From: Luteimonas rhizosphaerae
GTDB taxonomy: Bacteria; Pseudomonadota; Gammaproteobacteria; Xanthomonadales; Xanthomonadaceae
Direction: 5' to 3'
Length of the DNA: 64,000 nt
Assembly: GCF_002849595.1 (NCBI RefSeq)
Contig: NZ_NRQR01000013.1
Location: 186,001 to 250,000 of the forward strand
Shown: positions 51,907 to 62,158 of the stretch, one piece after another
How positions within the stretch are numbered: position 1 is the stretch's first letter
Layout of the letters: the number at the start of each line of letters is the position of its first letter
Program-made: the position numbers and the translations under genes
Notes under the pieces: generated by a model
Told to the model about the DNA's origin: nothing
Seen by the model: only the letters and a program-made list of their open reading frames with translations
The model's database searches: none

Positions 51907-52467
51907 ATGTCCACCCGCTCGCGCTGGATCGCCGCCGTCGTGCTCGCCGTGGTTCTCGTCGGCTTTGGGGTGCAGCGCTGCACCCGGAACGCGCTCGACG
52001 ATGCGTCCGCTGACGCGCCGATGGCCGGATCGACGCACCCGCCTGCGGTAGCGCCGGACGCCGCGTCCGCAGCCGTCGAGGCCGAGGCGGCGCGCGCTGC
52101 GCGCGCGGCGCACGACGCTGCGATGTCCGCCGCCGTGTCCGAACTCCACGCCTATCTCGCGGTGCTGTTCAAACCCGATCGCAGCGAGGCCGACGCGTAC
52201 TGGGTCGACGGCGCACCCGACGCTCGCGGCGAAGCCGACCTGCGCGCGCTCGATGCGGTGCGCAGCGTGCGGACCGAGAACGGCCGCCCGGTGCCGATGA
52301 CCGGCGTGAGCCCACCCGAGTCGCTCGAGATTCCGGTGCGGCTGCGTGTCGCGACCGATGCCGGCGTGCGCCAGTACACCGGCTATTACCGGCTGCGCCG
52401 CGTCGTCGCCGGCAACAGATGGCGCATCACGTCGGCCTCGATCACGGCTTCACCGTCGCGGAATTAA
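51907..52467 (+). CDS. Hypothetical membrane-anchored protein sharing a C-terminal domain with the lipoprotein at 53567
   Basis: A 186-residue protein with one N-terminal helix (WIAAVVLAVVLVGFGV, 7-22) and an Ala-rich, probably coiled segment (about 50-85). Its C-terminal domain contains LEIPVRLRVATDAG, YTGYYRLRRVVAG and WRITSASI. That end resembles the C-terminus of the lipoprotein encoded at 53567-54295 (IEIPVTLR, FAGHYVLRRAVV, WRIASADL), suggesting a shared NTF2-like or SnoaL-like fold. No function can be assigned. It starts 38 nt after the M23 gene. Confidence 0.7.
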   Translation: MSTRSRWIAAVVLAVVLVGFGVQRCTRNALDDASADAPMAGSTHPPAVAPDAASAAVEAEAARAARAAHDAAMSAAVSELHAYLAVLFKPDRSEADAYWVDGAPDARGEADLRALDAVRSVRTENGRPVPMTGVSPPESLEIPVRLRVATDAGVRQYTGYYRLRRVVAGNRWRITSASITASPSRN

Positions 52468-52508
52468 GCTGCCACCCGACGCCGGGGCGTCGCTTCGAAG
52501 AGAATCTC

Positions 52509-52943
52509 ATGGACAAGCGTTTCTGGATCTGCGGCGTCACGCTCTCGGCCACCGCGCTGGTTCTGGGCTTTCTCGTGCACGGGGTGCTGCTGCGCGCCGA
52601 CTATCTCGCGCTGGCGCCGTTGTTCCGCGCCCAGGCCGACGCGAACGCCAACGTCGGCTGGATCCTGCTCGCATATCTGTCGCTCGGCCTGGCGATGACC
52701 TGGCTCTACCGCTGGCTGCCGCAGCCACAGCGCAGCAAGCGCTGGCACGGCGCGCGCTTCGGTCTGGCGATCGCGCTGGTGTCGTTCGTGCCCTGGCATC
52801 TGCTGGCGCATGCGGGGCAGCCGTTCCCGCTGGCGCTGTCGCTGATGCAGATCGTGTTCGACGTGATCGCGATGCTGTTGCTGGGCCTGTTGCTGGCGTG
52901 GCTGCAGCCGCATCGCCGCGCCCTGCGCGACGCGCCGGAATGA
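52509..52943 (+). CDS. Hypothetical four-helix membrane protein
   Basis: A 144-residue protein with about four membrane helices (FWICGVTLSATALVLGFLV, VGWILLAYLSLGLAMTWLY, FGLAIALVSFVPWHLLAH, FDVIAMLLLGLLLAWL). No family recognised with confidence; the helix pattern and size resemble DUF1761-like small integral membrane proteins. The start at 52509 follows an AAGAGAA site; the frame is open upstream to 52419 but overlaps the preceding gene without a better start. Confidence 0.7.
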   Translation: MDKRFWICGVTLSATALVLGFLVHGVLLRADYLALAPLFRAQADANANVGWILLAYLSLGLAMTWLYRWLPQPQRSKRWHGARFGLAIALVSFVPWHLLAHAGQPFPLALSLMQIVFDVIAMLLLGLLLAWLQPHRRALRDAPE

Positions 52944-53019
52944 TGCGCGCGGGCCGTTGCTAATCCCGCATTCACGGCCGCTGCGTAGCGTAGCGCCATC
53001 GTCCGATCGAGCCCGCCGC

Positions 53020-53577
53020 ATGCGCTACGTCTCCCGCATCTCCCTCGTCGTGCTGCTCCTGGGCGTCGCCGCGTGCACATCGCTTGGCGTGGTGTCGGCG
53101 TGGCTCAACGACCAGGTCGCCTTCACCGCGCCGCAGTTGCAGCGCCAGCTCGACAACCGCTTTCCACGCAGCTTCGAACAGCTCGGCGGGCTGGTGTCCG
53201 TGACCCTCGACAATCCGCGCCTGCAGATCCCGGCGAATGGCGAACGGTTGCAGCTGGACTTCGACCTCGGCATCGACGGCGTCGGCAGTGCCGACCGTCC
53301 CGGCCACCTGTCGCTGGTCAGCGGCCTGCGCTACGACCCGGCGACCCGGGGTCTGCATCTGGAGAACCCGGAGCTGCTGCAGTTCGACCTGCCGGGTTCC
53401 AACGCGCTGCTGCGCGGCGGTGCGCGGGGCGTGGTCAATTCCCTGCTCGCGGAATATGCACGGACCGAACCGGTCTACCGCCTCGATGACGACCTGCTGT
53501 CGAAGCTGCCGGCCGGCAAGCGGATCGGCACCGTGTCGATCGAGGACGCCCGCGTGGTGGTGCACCTTGCGCGTTGA
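53020..53577 (+). CDS. DUF1439 family lipoprotein
   Basis: A 185-residue predicted lipoprotein with lipobox LLGVAAC (Cys19). The body has the DUF1439 pattern: FTAPQLQRQLDNRFPRSFEQLGG, then alternating strands (VTLDNPRLQI, LQLDFDLGIDG) and VSIEDARVVVHL at the end. Such BON/LEA-like lipid-binding-fold lipoproteins (YceB family) are uncharacterised periplasmic proteins. It is followed with an 11-nt overlap by another lipoprotein gene. Confidence 0.85.
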   Translation: MRYVSRISLVVLLLGVAACTSLGVVSAWLNDQVAFTAPQLQRQLDNRFPRSFEQLGGLVSVTLDNPRLQIPANGERLQLDFDLGIDGVGSADRPGHLSLVSGLRYDPATRGLHLENPELLQFDLPGSNALLRGGARGVVNSLLAEYARTEPVYRLDDDLLSKLPAGKRIGTVSIEDARVVVHLAR

Positions 53578-54295
53578 CCGGCCTCGTCGCGTGGGCCTGG
53601 CCGGCGCATGCGTCGCGTCGTTGCTGCTGCTCGCGGCCTGCGCACGCGAGGACGCCGCGCCGACCGTCGAGGCCAGCCAGCAGGCGCCGTTGCCACAGCC
53701 GCAACAACCGGGTGGCCCGCTGACCGCGATGCCGGGCGCGCCCGGACCCGGCGACGTGCCGCTGGGCGGCAGCCCACCCGCGCCCGCGCCCGCGCCCGCT
53801 CCGGTCGATCCGTTGGCCGAAGGCGGACTGCTGCCGCTGGAAGACAATCCCGAAACCGGTCTGGCGCCGACGGCCGAGTCGATCGCCGGCGACGCCGCGG
53901 CCGCGGCGCCCGAACCCGGCCCGGAAGCAGCGGCCGCCGTCATCCGCACCTATTACGCTGCGATCAACGCGCTGGACTTCAGCCGCGCCTACACCCTGTG
54001 GTCGGACGGCGGGCGCGCGAGCGGACAGACGCCCGAGCAGTTCGCGGAAGGCTTCGCTGACACGGCCGCGGTACTCGTCGATCTGGGCGCGCCGCGCAAT
54101 CCGGGCGCGGCCACCGGCTCGCGCTTCATCGAGATTCCAGTGACGCTGCGCGCGCAGCAGCGCGACGGCAGCAGCCGGCGCTTCGCTGGACACTACGTCC
54201 TGCGCCGCGCGGTCGTCGACGGCGCCAGCAGCGAACAGCGCGGCTGGCGGATCGCGTCGGCGGACCTCCAGGAAGCGCCGCCGGCCACGCCGTGA
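53567..54295 (+). CDS. Predicted lipoprotein with Pro/Ala-rich linker and NTF2-like C-terminal domain
   Basis: A 242-residue predicted lipoprotein: basic n-region, hydrophobic core and lipobox SLLLLAAC near residue 25. A Pro/Gly/Ala/Gln linker (about 30-115, including PAPAPAPAPV) follows. The folded domain begins AAVIRTYYAAINALDFSRAYTLWSDGG, the usual start of SnoaL/NTF2-like domains, and ends WRIASADLQ. The TTG at 53567 gives the full n-region and overlaps the previous gene; a GTG at 53591 is an alternative. The C-terminal part is paralogous to the protein at 51907-52467. Confidence 0.72.
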   Translation: MRVDRPRRVGLAGACVASLLLLAACAREDAAPTVEASQQAPLPQPQQPGGPLTAMPGAPGPGDVPLGGSPPAPAPAPAPVDPLAEGGLLPLEDNPETGLAPTAESIAGDAAAAAPEPGPEAAAAVIRTYYAAINALDFSRAYTLWSDGGRASGQTPEQFAEGFADTAAVLVDLGAPRNPGAATGSRFIEIPVTLRAQQRDGSSRRFAGHYVLRRAVVDGASSEQRGWRIASADLQEAPPATP

Positions 54296-54314
54296 CCGGC
54301 ACGGCGCGCGCGGC

Positions 54315-54791
54315 TCAGCGCTTGGGCTGCAGCATCGTGCCGGTGCAGGACTTCGCGCCGCAGCGGCAGGCCCAGAGCTTCTTCAGGGCCGGAGTCTGCC
54401 GCTCGGCCAGGGTGATGCCGTAGTTGTACGTCAGTTCCTCACCGGCGCGGATCGGGCGGATCGCCTCGATGAAGACCTTGTCCTTGTGCCGCTTTCCGTT
54501 CTGGTTCTCTTCGACGACGGCCTCGCAGTTCGGCGCGCAGCTGTGGTTGATCCAGCGTGCGATGTTGCCGTCCTCGTTCGCATCGATGACGTACTCGTCG
54601 TTGAGCGTGAACAGGAAGGTGTGGCCGTCCTCGTCGATGTCGCCGTATTCGGCGTCGACATCGGCGTGGGTCCGCAGCCGGCCCTTGTAACGCACGATGC
54701 GCTCGCCCTTGGCCAGCGCATCGATGGCGAACACGCCATTGCCGTGGATGTCCGACAGGCGGGCTTCGATCTTCTTGGTCTTCTTCGGCAT
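54315..54791 (-). CDS. SET domain-containing protein-lysine methyltransferase-like protein
   Basis: A 158-residue SET-domain protein. Motifs in order: DIHGNGVFAIDALAKGERIVRYKG (pre-core), RWINHSCAPNCEAVV (the NHSCxPN SAM/active-site knot), GEELTYNYG (catalytic Tyr), and a post-SET cysteine cluster WACRCGAKSCTGTM that should bind zinc with the NHSC cysteine. All motifs are intact, so SAM-dependent protein-lysine methylation is expected. Substrate unknown. Found widely in Xanthomonadaceae. The ATG at 54791 gives MPKKTKKIEAR; upstream codons in the frame look non-coding. Confidence 0.9.
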   Translation of the reverse strand: MPKKTKKIEARLSDIHGNGVFAIDALAKGERIVRYKGRLRTHADVDAEYGDIDEDGHTFLFTLNDEYVIDANEDGNIARWINHSCAPNCEAVVEENQNGKRHKDKVFIEAIRPIRAGEELTYNYGITLAERQTPALKKLWACRCGAKSCTGTMLQPKR

Positions 54792-55133
54792 CGTGCGCTC
54801 TGCACCGGGCGGGATGCCGGCATTGTCGCCAACATCCGCGCGCGACGCCATCGCACCCCGTCGCTTGCGCGATCGCGCAGTTACCTCATCGTCGGCGCGG
54901 TGCCCACGTCGCTGGCCCGGGGAAGAGTCATCGGGGATCGGCACCGGTCGCGTCGCATGTCACCGACGCGGCCCCCCTGACGAGCCGGCGTCGACGGCTG
55001 TGTCCGCAGGCCGTATTCGTCACCTCACGGGCGCGCACCGCTGCGCACGGCGGCCCGGCTCCCGTCACCGGCATCTGTGGGCCGCAGCGCAGCGCGACGC
55101 AGGCCGATCCGCTGAACCGCACGCGCCACCGGT
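54792..55133. other. Gene-free stretch between the SET gene and the SUF operon
   Basis: I see no coding region on either strand that resembles a protein. The high-GC frames that stay open here are antisense or out-of-phase noise. It should contain the SET gene promoter near its left end and any distal regulatory sites of the suf operon; none was recognised. Confidence 0.5.
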
Positions 55134-55162
55134 TTGAGCGTCGGGACGCAAAAGCGTACAAT
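55134..55162 (+). promoter_or_regulatory. Predicted sigma70 promoter of the suf operon
   Basis: TTGAGC (-35, 55134-55139) and TACAAT (-10, 55157-55162), 17-nt spacer. Predicted start about 55169, giving a 28-nt leader before sufR. Rrf2-type autoregulation would require an operator overlapping this region; none was identified with confidence. Confidence 0.65.
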
Positions 55163-55196
55163 TTTGGTCCCCTTTGACACCCTGCAGTCGTCCAGC

Positions 55197-55667
55197 ATGT
55201 TGCGCGTCACCAAATTGACCGATTACGCCACCGTCGTGCTGACGGTCCTGGCGGCGCGGCCCGAGGCGGTCATGAGCGCGACCGAGCTGGCCGAGCAGTC
55301 GGGCCTCGAACCGCCGACCGTCAGCAAGCTGCTCAAGCCGCTCGCCCAGGCCGGCCTGGTCGAGGGGTTCCGCGGCGCGAACGGCGGTTACCGCCTGGCA
55401 CGCGATGCGAGCCGGATCAGCCTCGTCGAGATCGTCGAGGCGATGGAAGGCCCGCTGGCGATGACCGAGTGCAGCCTGCACGACGGCCAGTGCGGGATTT
55501 CCGCCAAATGCGGCGTGCGCACCAACTGGCTGCGCATCAACGACGTCGTCGCCGATGCGCTCCGCCGCGTGACGCTGGCGCAGATGCTCGGCGACGCCGC
55601 GCGCCCCGTTCCCCATTCCACCGCAGGCGACGCGAAGCGCATCGACGCCCGCCTCGCTTCCGCATAG
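55197..55667 (+). CDS. sufR: SUF system Fe-S assembly regulator, Rrf2 family
   Basis: Rrf2-family transcription regulator of 156 residues that heads the suf operon in Xanthomonadaceae. The winged-helix DNA-binding domain ([58 protein letters not shown]) is complete. Three cysteines in the sensor loop ([16 protein letters not shown]) are positioned to bind an Fe-S cluster, so it should sense cluster status. Fourteen nt separate it from sufB. The name follows the gammaproteobacterial usage; it is not the cyanobacterial SufR. Confidence 0.92.
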   Translation: MLRVTKLTDYATVVLTVLAARPEAVMSATELAEQSGLEPPTVSKLLKPLAQAGLVEGFRGANGGYRLARDASRISLVEIVEAMEGPLAMTECSLHDGQCGISAKCGVRTNWLRINDVVADALRRVTLAQMLGDAARPVPHSTAGDAKRIDARLASA

Positions 55668-55681
55668 ACAGTAGGCAGCCC

Positions 55682-57139
<1,458 letters not shown>

Positions 57140-57285
57140 CGCGTCGGGCCTGACTCCCGCATGCGGGAGAAACCGCACGAACGGCGAACGAAGCCGGGCC
57201 AACCACGCCCTCGCGCCACGCATTCCTTCTCGCGCGTCCGCGCGAGGATTCGATGAATCCCCCTACATTCCAGAACTCCATTCCC

Positions 57286-58049
<764 letters not shown>

Positions 58050-58050
<1 letters not shown>

Positions 58051-59294
58051 TGACCGCACTGCTCGATTCCCTCGCCGCCGGCTTCACCGGCGATGCGGCC
58101 CGGCGCGCGGCCCTCGATGCGGCGCTGCATGGCGGCCTGCCCGGCCCGCGCAGCGAAGCGTGGAAGTACACCTCGCTGCGCGCGCTCGAGCGCCGCACGT
58201 TCGTGCGGTCCGATGCGCCGACCCGGGTCGATGCTGCCGCGCTCGCCCACATTCCGGCGCCGCGCGTGGTGTTCGTCAACGGACGCGCGGACGCGACGCT
58301 TAGCGATCTCGGCGGCCTGCCGTCCGGCATCGGCGTGCGCGATCGCGATGCCGACGATCTCGCCTTCCCCGCACTGACCGATGGCCGTCCCGGCGACGCG
58401 GTGTTCCGGCATCTGAACGTCGCGCTGGCGACCGACGGTGTCGTCGTCCATGCGCACGCCGGTGCGCAGGACGCCGTGCTGCACCTGGTGTTCGTCGGTG
58501 CGCCGGCGGATTCGGATCTCGCCTGGCATCTGCGCCACGAGATCGTCGTCGATGCCGGCGCCGCGTTGTCGCTGGTCGAACATCACCTCGATACCGACGC
58601 GCACCGCCACCTCGACAACACCACGACGACGCTGCGCGTCGCCGAGGGTGCGCGACTCGACCATGTCCGGCTGCAGCACAAGGCAGGTGGCACGACGTCG
58701 TTCCTGCACACCGATGGCGAGCTGCGCGCGGATGCGCGCTACACGCGCGTCGATGTCGAACTCGGCGGCGGCCTGACCCGCCACGAGCTGGACATCCGGT
58801 TGACCGGCAACGGTGCCCAGCTGACCGCCAATGGCGTCCTGCTGGCCGGCGGCCGCGCGCACGTCGAAACCCGCCTGGGCATCCGTCACAGCGCGCGCGA
58901 CACCAATTGCCAGCTGATGTGGCGCGGCATCGGCGCAGGCCGGGGTCGGGTCGTGTTCCACGGCGGCATCACCATCGATGCCGGCGCCGACGGCACGGAT
59001 GCGCGTCTGTCGAACAAGAACCTGCTGCTGTCGAACACCGCAGAGATCGACACCCAGCCGGTGCTGGTGATCCATGCCGACGAGGTCCAGGCCGCGCACG
59101 GCGCGACCGTCGGGCAGCTGGATGCGAACGCGATGTTCTACCTGCGCTCGCGTGGCCTGCCGGCGCCCGAAGCGCAGCAGCTGCTGACCGCCGCGTTCGT
59201 CCGCGAGCCGCTGGCGCCGATCACGACGCCTGCGCTGCGCGACGCGGTCCAGGCGCGGCTCGACGACGCGCTGGCCGGCGCGTCGCCGGCATGA
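58050..59294 (+). CDS. sufD: Fe-S cluster assembly protein SufD
   Basis: SufD, 414 residues, partner of SufB in the scaffold complex. N-terminal GPRSEAWKYTSLRALERRTF is the usual opening. The beta-helix region includes NTTTTLRVAEGARLDHVRLQ, and near the C-terminus HGATVGQLDANAMFYLRSRGLP holds the conserved His and the interface to SufB. Start overlaps the sufC stop by one base; the stop overlaps the sufS start by 4 nt (ATGA). Confidence 0.96.
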
Positions 59295-60551
59295 GCGCCC
59301 TGCCCCCGGTGCAGGCGACGTTCGACGGCCCGAGCGCGCCGACGTCGCCCCCGGGCGCGGCCGTCGACTGGGCGGCGGTCCGCGCGGACTTTCCGCTGCT
59401 GCTGCGCGAGGTCCACGGCAAGCCGCTGATCTATTTCGACAATGCGAACACGGGGCAGAAGCCTGCGTCGGTGATCGATGCGGTCGACGGTTTCTACCGC
59501 CGCCAGAACGCGAACGTCAGCCGCGCCGTGCACCAGCTCGGCACCGAAGCGACCGAGGCCTACGAGGCGACGCGCGGCAAGCTGGCGCGCTTCCTCAACG
59601 TGCGCGCCGATGAACTGGTGCTGTGCAGCGGCACCACGTTCGCGATCAACCTCGTCGCCTATTCCTGGGCGCTGCCGCGGTTGGGGCCGGGCGACACGAT
59701 CCTCGTCTCGCGCATGGAACACCACGCCAACATCGTGCCGTGGCAGCTGGTCGCCGAGCGCACGGGCGCGACGATCCGCGTCGCCGAGATCGCGCCCGAC
59801 GGCACGCTGGATCTCGATGCGCTGCAGCGCGCGATGACGGCGGACGTTCTCCAACGTGCTCGGCACCGTGAACCCGGTGCGCGAGATCTGCCGCGACGCA
59901 CGCCGGCGCGGCATCGTGACCGTCATCGACGGGTCGCAGGCGCTGCCGCACCGCCAGGTCGACATCGCCGCCATCGGCTGCGATTTCTACGCCTTCACCG
60001 GCCACAAGATGTGTGGGCCGACCGGCACCGGCGCGTTGTGGGCGCGCCGCGAACACCTGCAGGCGATGCCGCCGTTCCTCGGTGGCGGCGAGATGATCAA
60101 GGAAGTCAGTTTCGACGGCACCGTGTTCAACGACCCGCCGCACCGCTTCGAGGCGGGCACGCCGAACATCGCGGGCTTCGTCGGCCTGGGCGCCGCGGTC
60201 GACTACCTCGACCGGCTCGGCATGGCGCATGTGGAGGCGCGCGAAGCCGATCTGCTGGCGCACCTCACCGAAGCGCTGGCGTCGGTCGACGGCCTGCGGA
60301 TGTTCGGTACCGCGCCGCACAAGGCGGCCGTGGTGTCGTTCCTCGTCGAAGGCGCGCATGCGCACGATCTGGCGACGCTGCTGGATCTCGAAGGCGTCGC
60401 GATCCGCTCCGGCCAGCATTGCGCGCATCCGCTGCTGCAGTTCTACGGTGTCGCGGCGATCTGCCGTGCGTCGCCGGCGTTCTACAACACGCACGAGGAG
60501 ATCGACGCCTTCGTCGCCGCCCTGCGCAAGGTCCGTACGCTGCTGGCCTGA
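59291..60551 (+). pseudogene. sufS: Cysteine desulfurase SufS, frameshifted
   Basis: SufS supplies sulfur from cysteine to the Suf scaffold. From 59291 the N-terminal frame reads VRADFPLLLREVHGKPLIYFDN, NANVSRAVHQLGTEATEAY, SRMEHHANIVPWQ and up to QRAMTADV. The frame breaks near 59848 and resumes in another frame as SNVLGTVNPVREI. It continues with AFTGHKMCGPTG (PLP Lys), PNIAGFVGLGAAV and RSGQHCAHPLLQ (active-site Cys), to a stop at 60551. The strand before SNVLGT (an x-L-A-x-T-H-like segment) is missing, about 26-29 nt. An intact gene would give about 428 residues. All active-site residues lie in the second frame. Since the suf operon is otherwise intact, an assembly error is likely. Confidence 0.85.
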
Positions 60552-60605
60552 CGCGTTCGCGCCTCGGCGCTGTCTCACCGGAGAGCGCGGCGATACCATG
60601 GGCGC

Positions 60606-61178
60606 ATGACGCACTCCGCCCCTGAAACTGCCGACGGCCGGATCGCCCCGGTGTTCCGCGACGCGACGCCCGCCGATGTGCCCGCGCTCGTCGCGCTGGT
60701 CACATCCGCCTATCGCGGCGACGCCAGCCGCGACGGCTGGACGACGGAAGCCGACCTGCTTGACGGCGCGCGCATCGACGCCGACGTGCTGCACCACGAC
60801 ATCACCCGCGCCGACAGTCGCGTCGTCGTCATCGACGGCGACGACCGGCGGCCGCTGGCGTGCGCGCACGTCGCGCAGCAGGACGGCGCCGGCTATTTCG
60901 GCATGTTCGCCGTGGCGCCGACGCTGCAGGGCCGCGGCACCGGTGACGCGCTGCTGGCCGAATGCGAGCGTATCGTGCGCGACGTCTGGCGGTTGCCGTC
61001 GATGCGGATGACCGTCATCGACGTCCGCGATGCCCTGATCGCGTGGTACGAGCGTCGCGGCTACCGCCGCACCGGCGTCCACAAGCCGTTCCCGTACGGC
61101 GACACCCGGTTCGGCATTCCGCGCCGCGACGACCTGCGCTTCGAGGTGCTGGAGAAGCCCTTCGGATCCGACGCGTGA
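60606..61178 (+). CDS. GNAT family N-acetyltransferase in the suf operon
   Basis: A 190-residue GNAT acetyltransferase. The acetyl-CoA-binding motif A is FGMFAVAPTLQGRGTGDALL (Q-x-x-G-x-G type, about 95-114), followed by the late strand-helix ALIAWYERRGYRRTG. N-terminal RDATPADVPALVALVTSAYRGD is typical. Substrate unknown. It starts 55 nt after sufS, and its stop overlaps the Rieske gene start (GTGA), so it belongs to the same transcript. Whether it acts on a Suf component is not evident. Confidence 0.88.
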   Translation: MTHSAPETADGRIAPVFRDATPADVPALVALVTSAYRGDASRDGWTTEADLLDGARIDADVLHHDITRADSRVVVIDGDDRRPLACAHVAQQDGAGYFGMFAVAPTLQGRGTGDALLAECERIVRDVWRLPSMRMTVIDVRDALIAWYERRGYRRTGVHKPFPYGDTRFGIPRRDDLRFEVLEKPFGSDA

Positions 61179-61507
61179 GCGAGACCTGGACGTTCGTGTG
61201 TGCGACCAGCGAGCTGCTGCCGGGCGAGATGCGCCAGGCTTTCGACGAGATCACCGGGACGCCGATCCTCGTCTTCAATCTGGACGGCGCGCTGTATGCG
61301 CTGGAAGACCAGTGCAGCCACGAGGATTTCGGCCTGTCGAGCGGCGACTTCGATCCCGCGGAGGGATCGATCGAGTGCGTGCTGCACGGAGCCCGCTTCG
61401 ACGTGCGCGACGGCCGGCCGCTGTGCGCGCCTGCGTACGAGCCGGTGGCGAAATTTCCGACGCGGATCGAACACGACGGCGTCTGGACGCGGGACGACCG
61501 AGACTGA
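61175..61507 (+). CDS. Rieske-type [2Fe-2S] ferredoxin-like protein of the suf operon
   Basis: A 110-residue Rieske-domain protein like the ferredoxin components of non-haem iron oxygenases. Cluster ligands are CSH (CSHEDFGLSSG) and CVLH (ECVLHGARFD). A GTG start at 61175 overlaps the GNAT stop by 4 nt. Small Rieske proteins commonly close suf operons in Xanthomonadaceae, where they may be clients or electron donors; the role here is inferred from position. Confidence 0.92.
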   Translation: MSETWTFVCATSELLPGEMRQAFDEITGTPILVFNLDGALYALEDQCSHEDFGLSSGDFDPAEGSIECVLHGARFDVRDGRPLCAPAYEPVAKFPTRIEHDGVWTRDDRD

Positions 61508-61564
61508 CGCACCGGCCAGGCGCTCCGGCCGTCCGCACGCGCCAAACCAGAATGCCTATCGTTT

Positions 61565-61585
61565 GATTACGAGAACCATTCTCAA
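61565..61585. promoter_or_regulatory. Fur box
   Basis: GATTACGAGAACCATTCTCAA with a perfect GAGAA-N3-TTCTC core at 61571-61583, matching the Fur consensus (GATAATGATAATCATTATC-like) in symmetry and length. It lies 57 nt after the Rieske gene stop and 574 nt before the TonB receptor start. Iron-repressed expression of the receptor transcript is inferred. Confidence 0.75.
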
Positions 61586-61629
61586 CTAAACTCCCGCTGC
61601 GGGGCGTCCGGCCCCCCCGGGGGAATTGC

Positions 61630-62022
61630 GTGTCAGACGGTCGCCAATCGACAGCCCTGCTTCGCCGCGCCCGCGATCCGCGGTCGTCCGGCGGCGTGGG
61701 CCTGCGGCTGCTGCTGGCTATATGCACCCTGCTGCTCGCGGCTGCAGTCGCAGCAGTCCCGGCAGGCCCGCGCACGGCGGGAATCGCAGACCTGGCAGGC
61801 CTGGGTTCGACCGAGCAGGTCGCCGAGGTCGCATCTGCGCGCGCGGAGCGCTCGACGCGCCGGCCCCGGATCCGTCGTGCCGTCGCAGCGCCACCGGACG
61901 AGGTTCCTGCACGGCGTTCTCGCATGCGCGGTCGGCGCACCGCAACCGCGCGGCGCCTTCGCCTGGCCCCCCCACCAGGCGGTCCATGCCGGCAGCACCG
62001 GGGCCGCGCGCCTCCGCGCTGA
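61630..62022 (+). CDS. Uncertain ORF between the Fur box and the TonB receptor
   Basis: Possible 130-residue protein from a GTG preceded by GGGGG at suitable spacing. It has one hydrophobic segment (GLRLLLAICTLLLAAAVAAV, about 24-43), then an Arg-rich tail of low complexity. No family recognised. A different frame looks more codon-biased in the second half (after about 61860), which would fit either a non-coding leader or another frameshift. It is listed because the Fur box lies just upstream and leaves 574 nt unexplained before the receptor. Confidence 0.25.
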   Translation: MSDGRQSTALLRRARDPRSSGGVGLRLLLAICTLLLAAAVAAVPAGPRTAGIADLAGLGSTEQVAEVASARAERSTRRPRIRRAVAAPPDEVPARRSRMRGRRTATARRLRLAPPPGGPCRQHRGRAPPR

Positions 62023-62158
62023 CGGCGTCGCGATCACCGTCCCGCCAGCGGCCGCACCGGCTGCGCGGACGCCTCCGTTTCACTTCCATCGCGCCCCATC
62101 GGGCGCTCTCGCAGGCCAGCCGTCGCAAGCCGCGTCACATCCGTCCCACGAGATCTTC

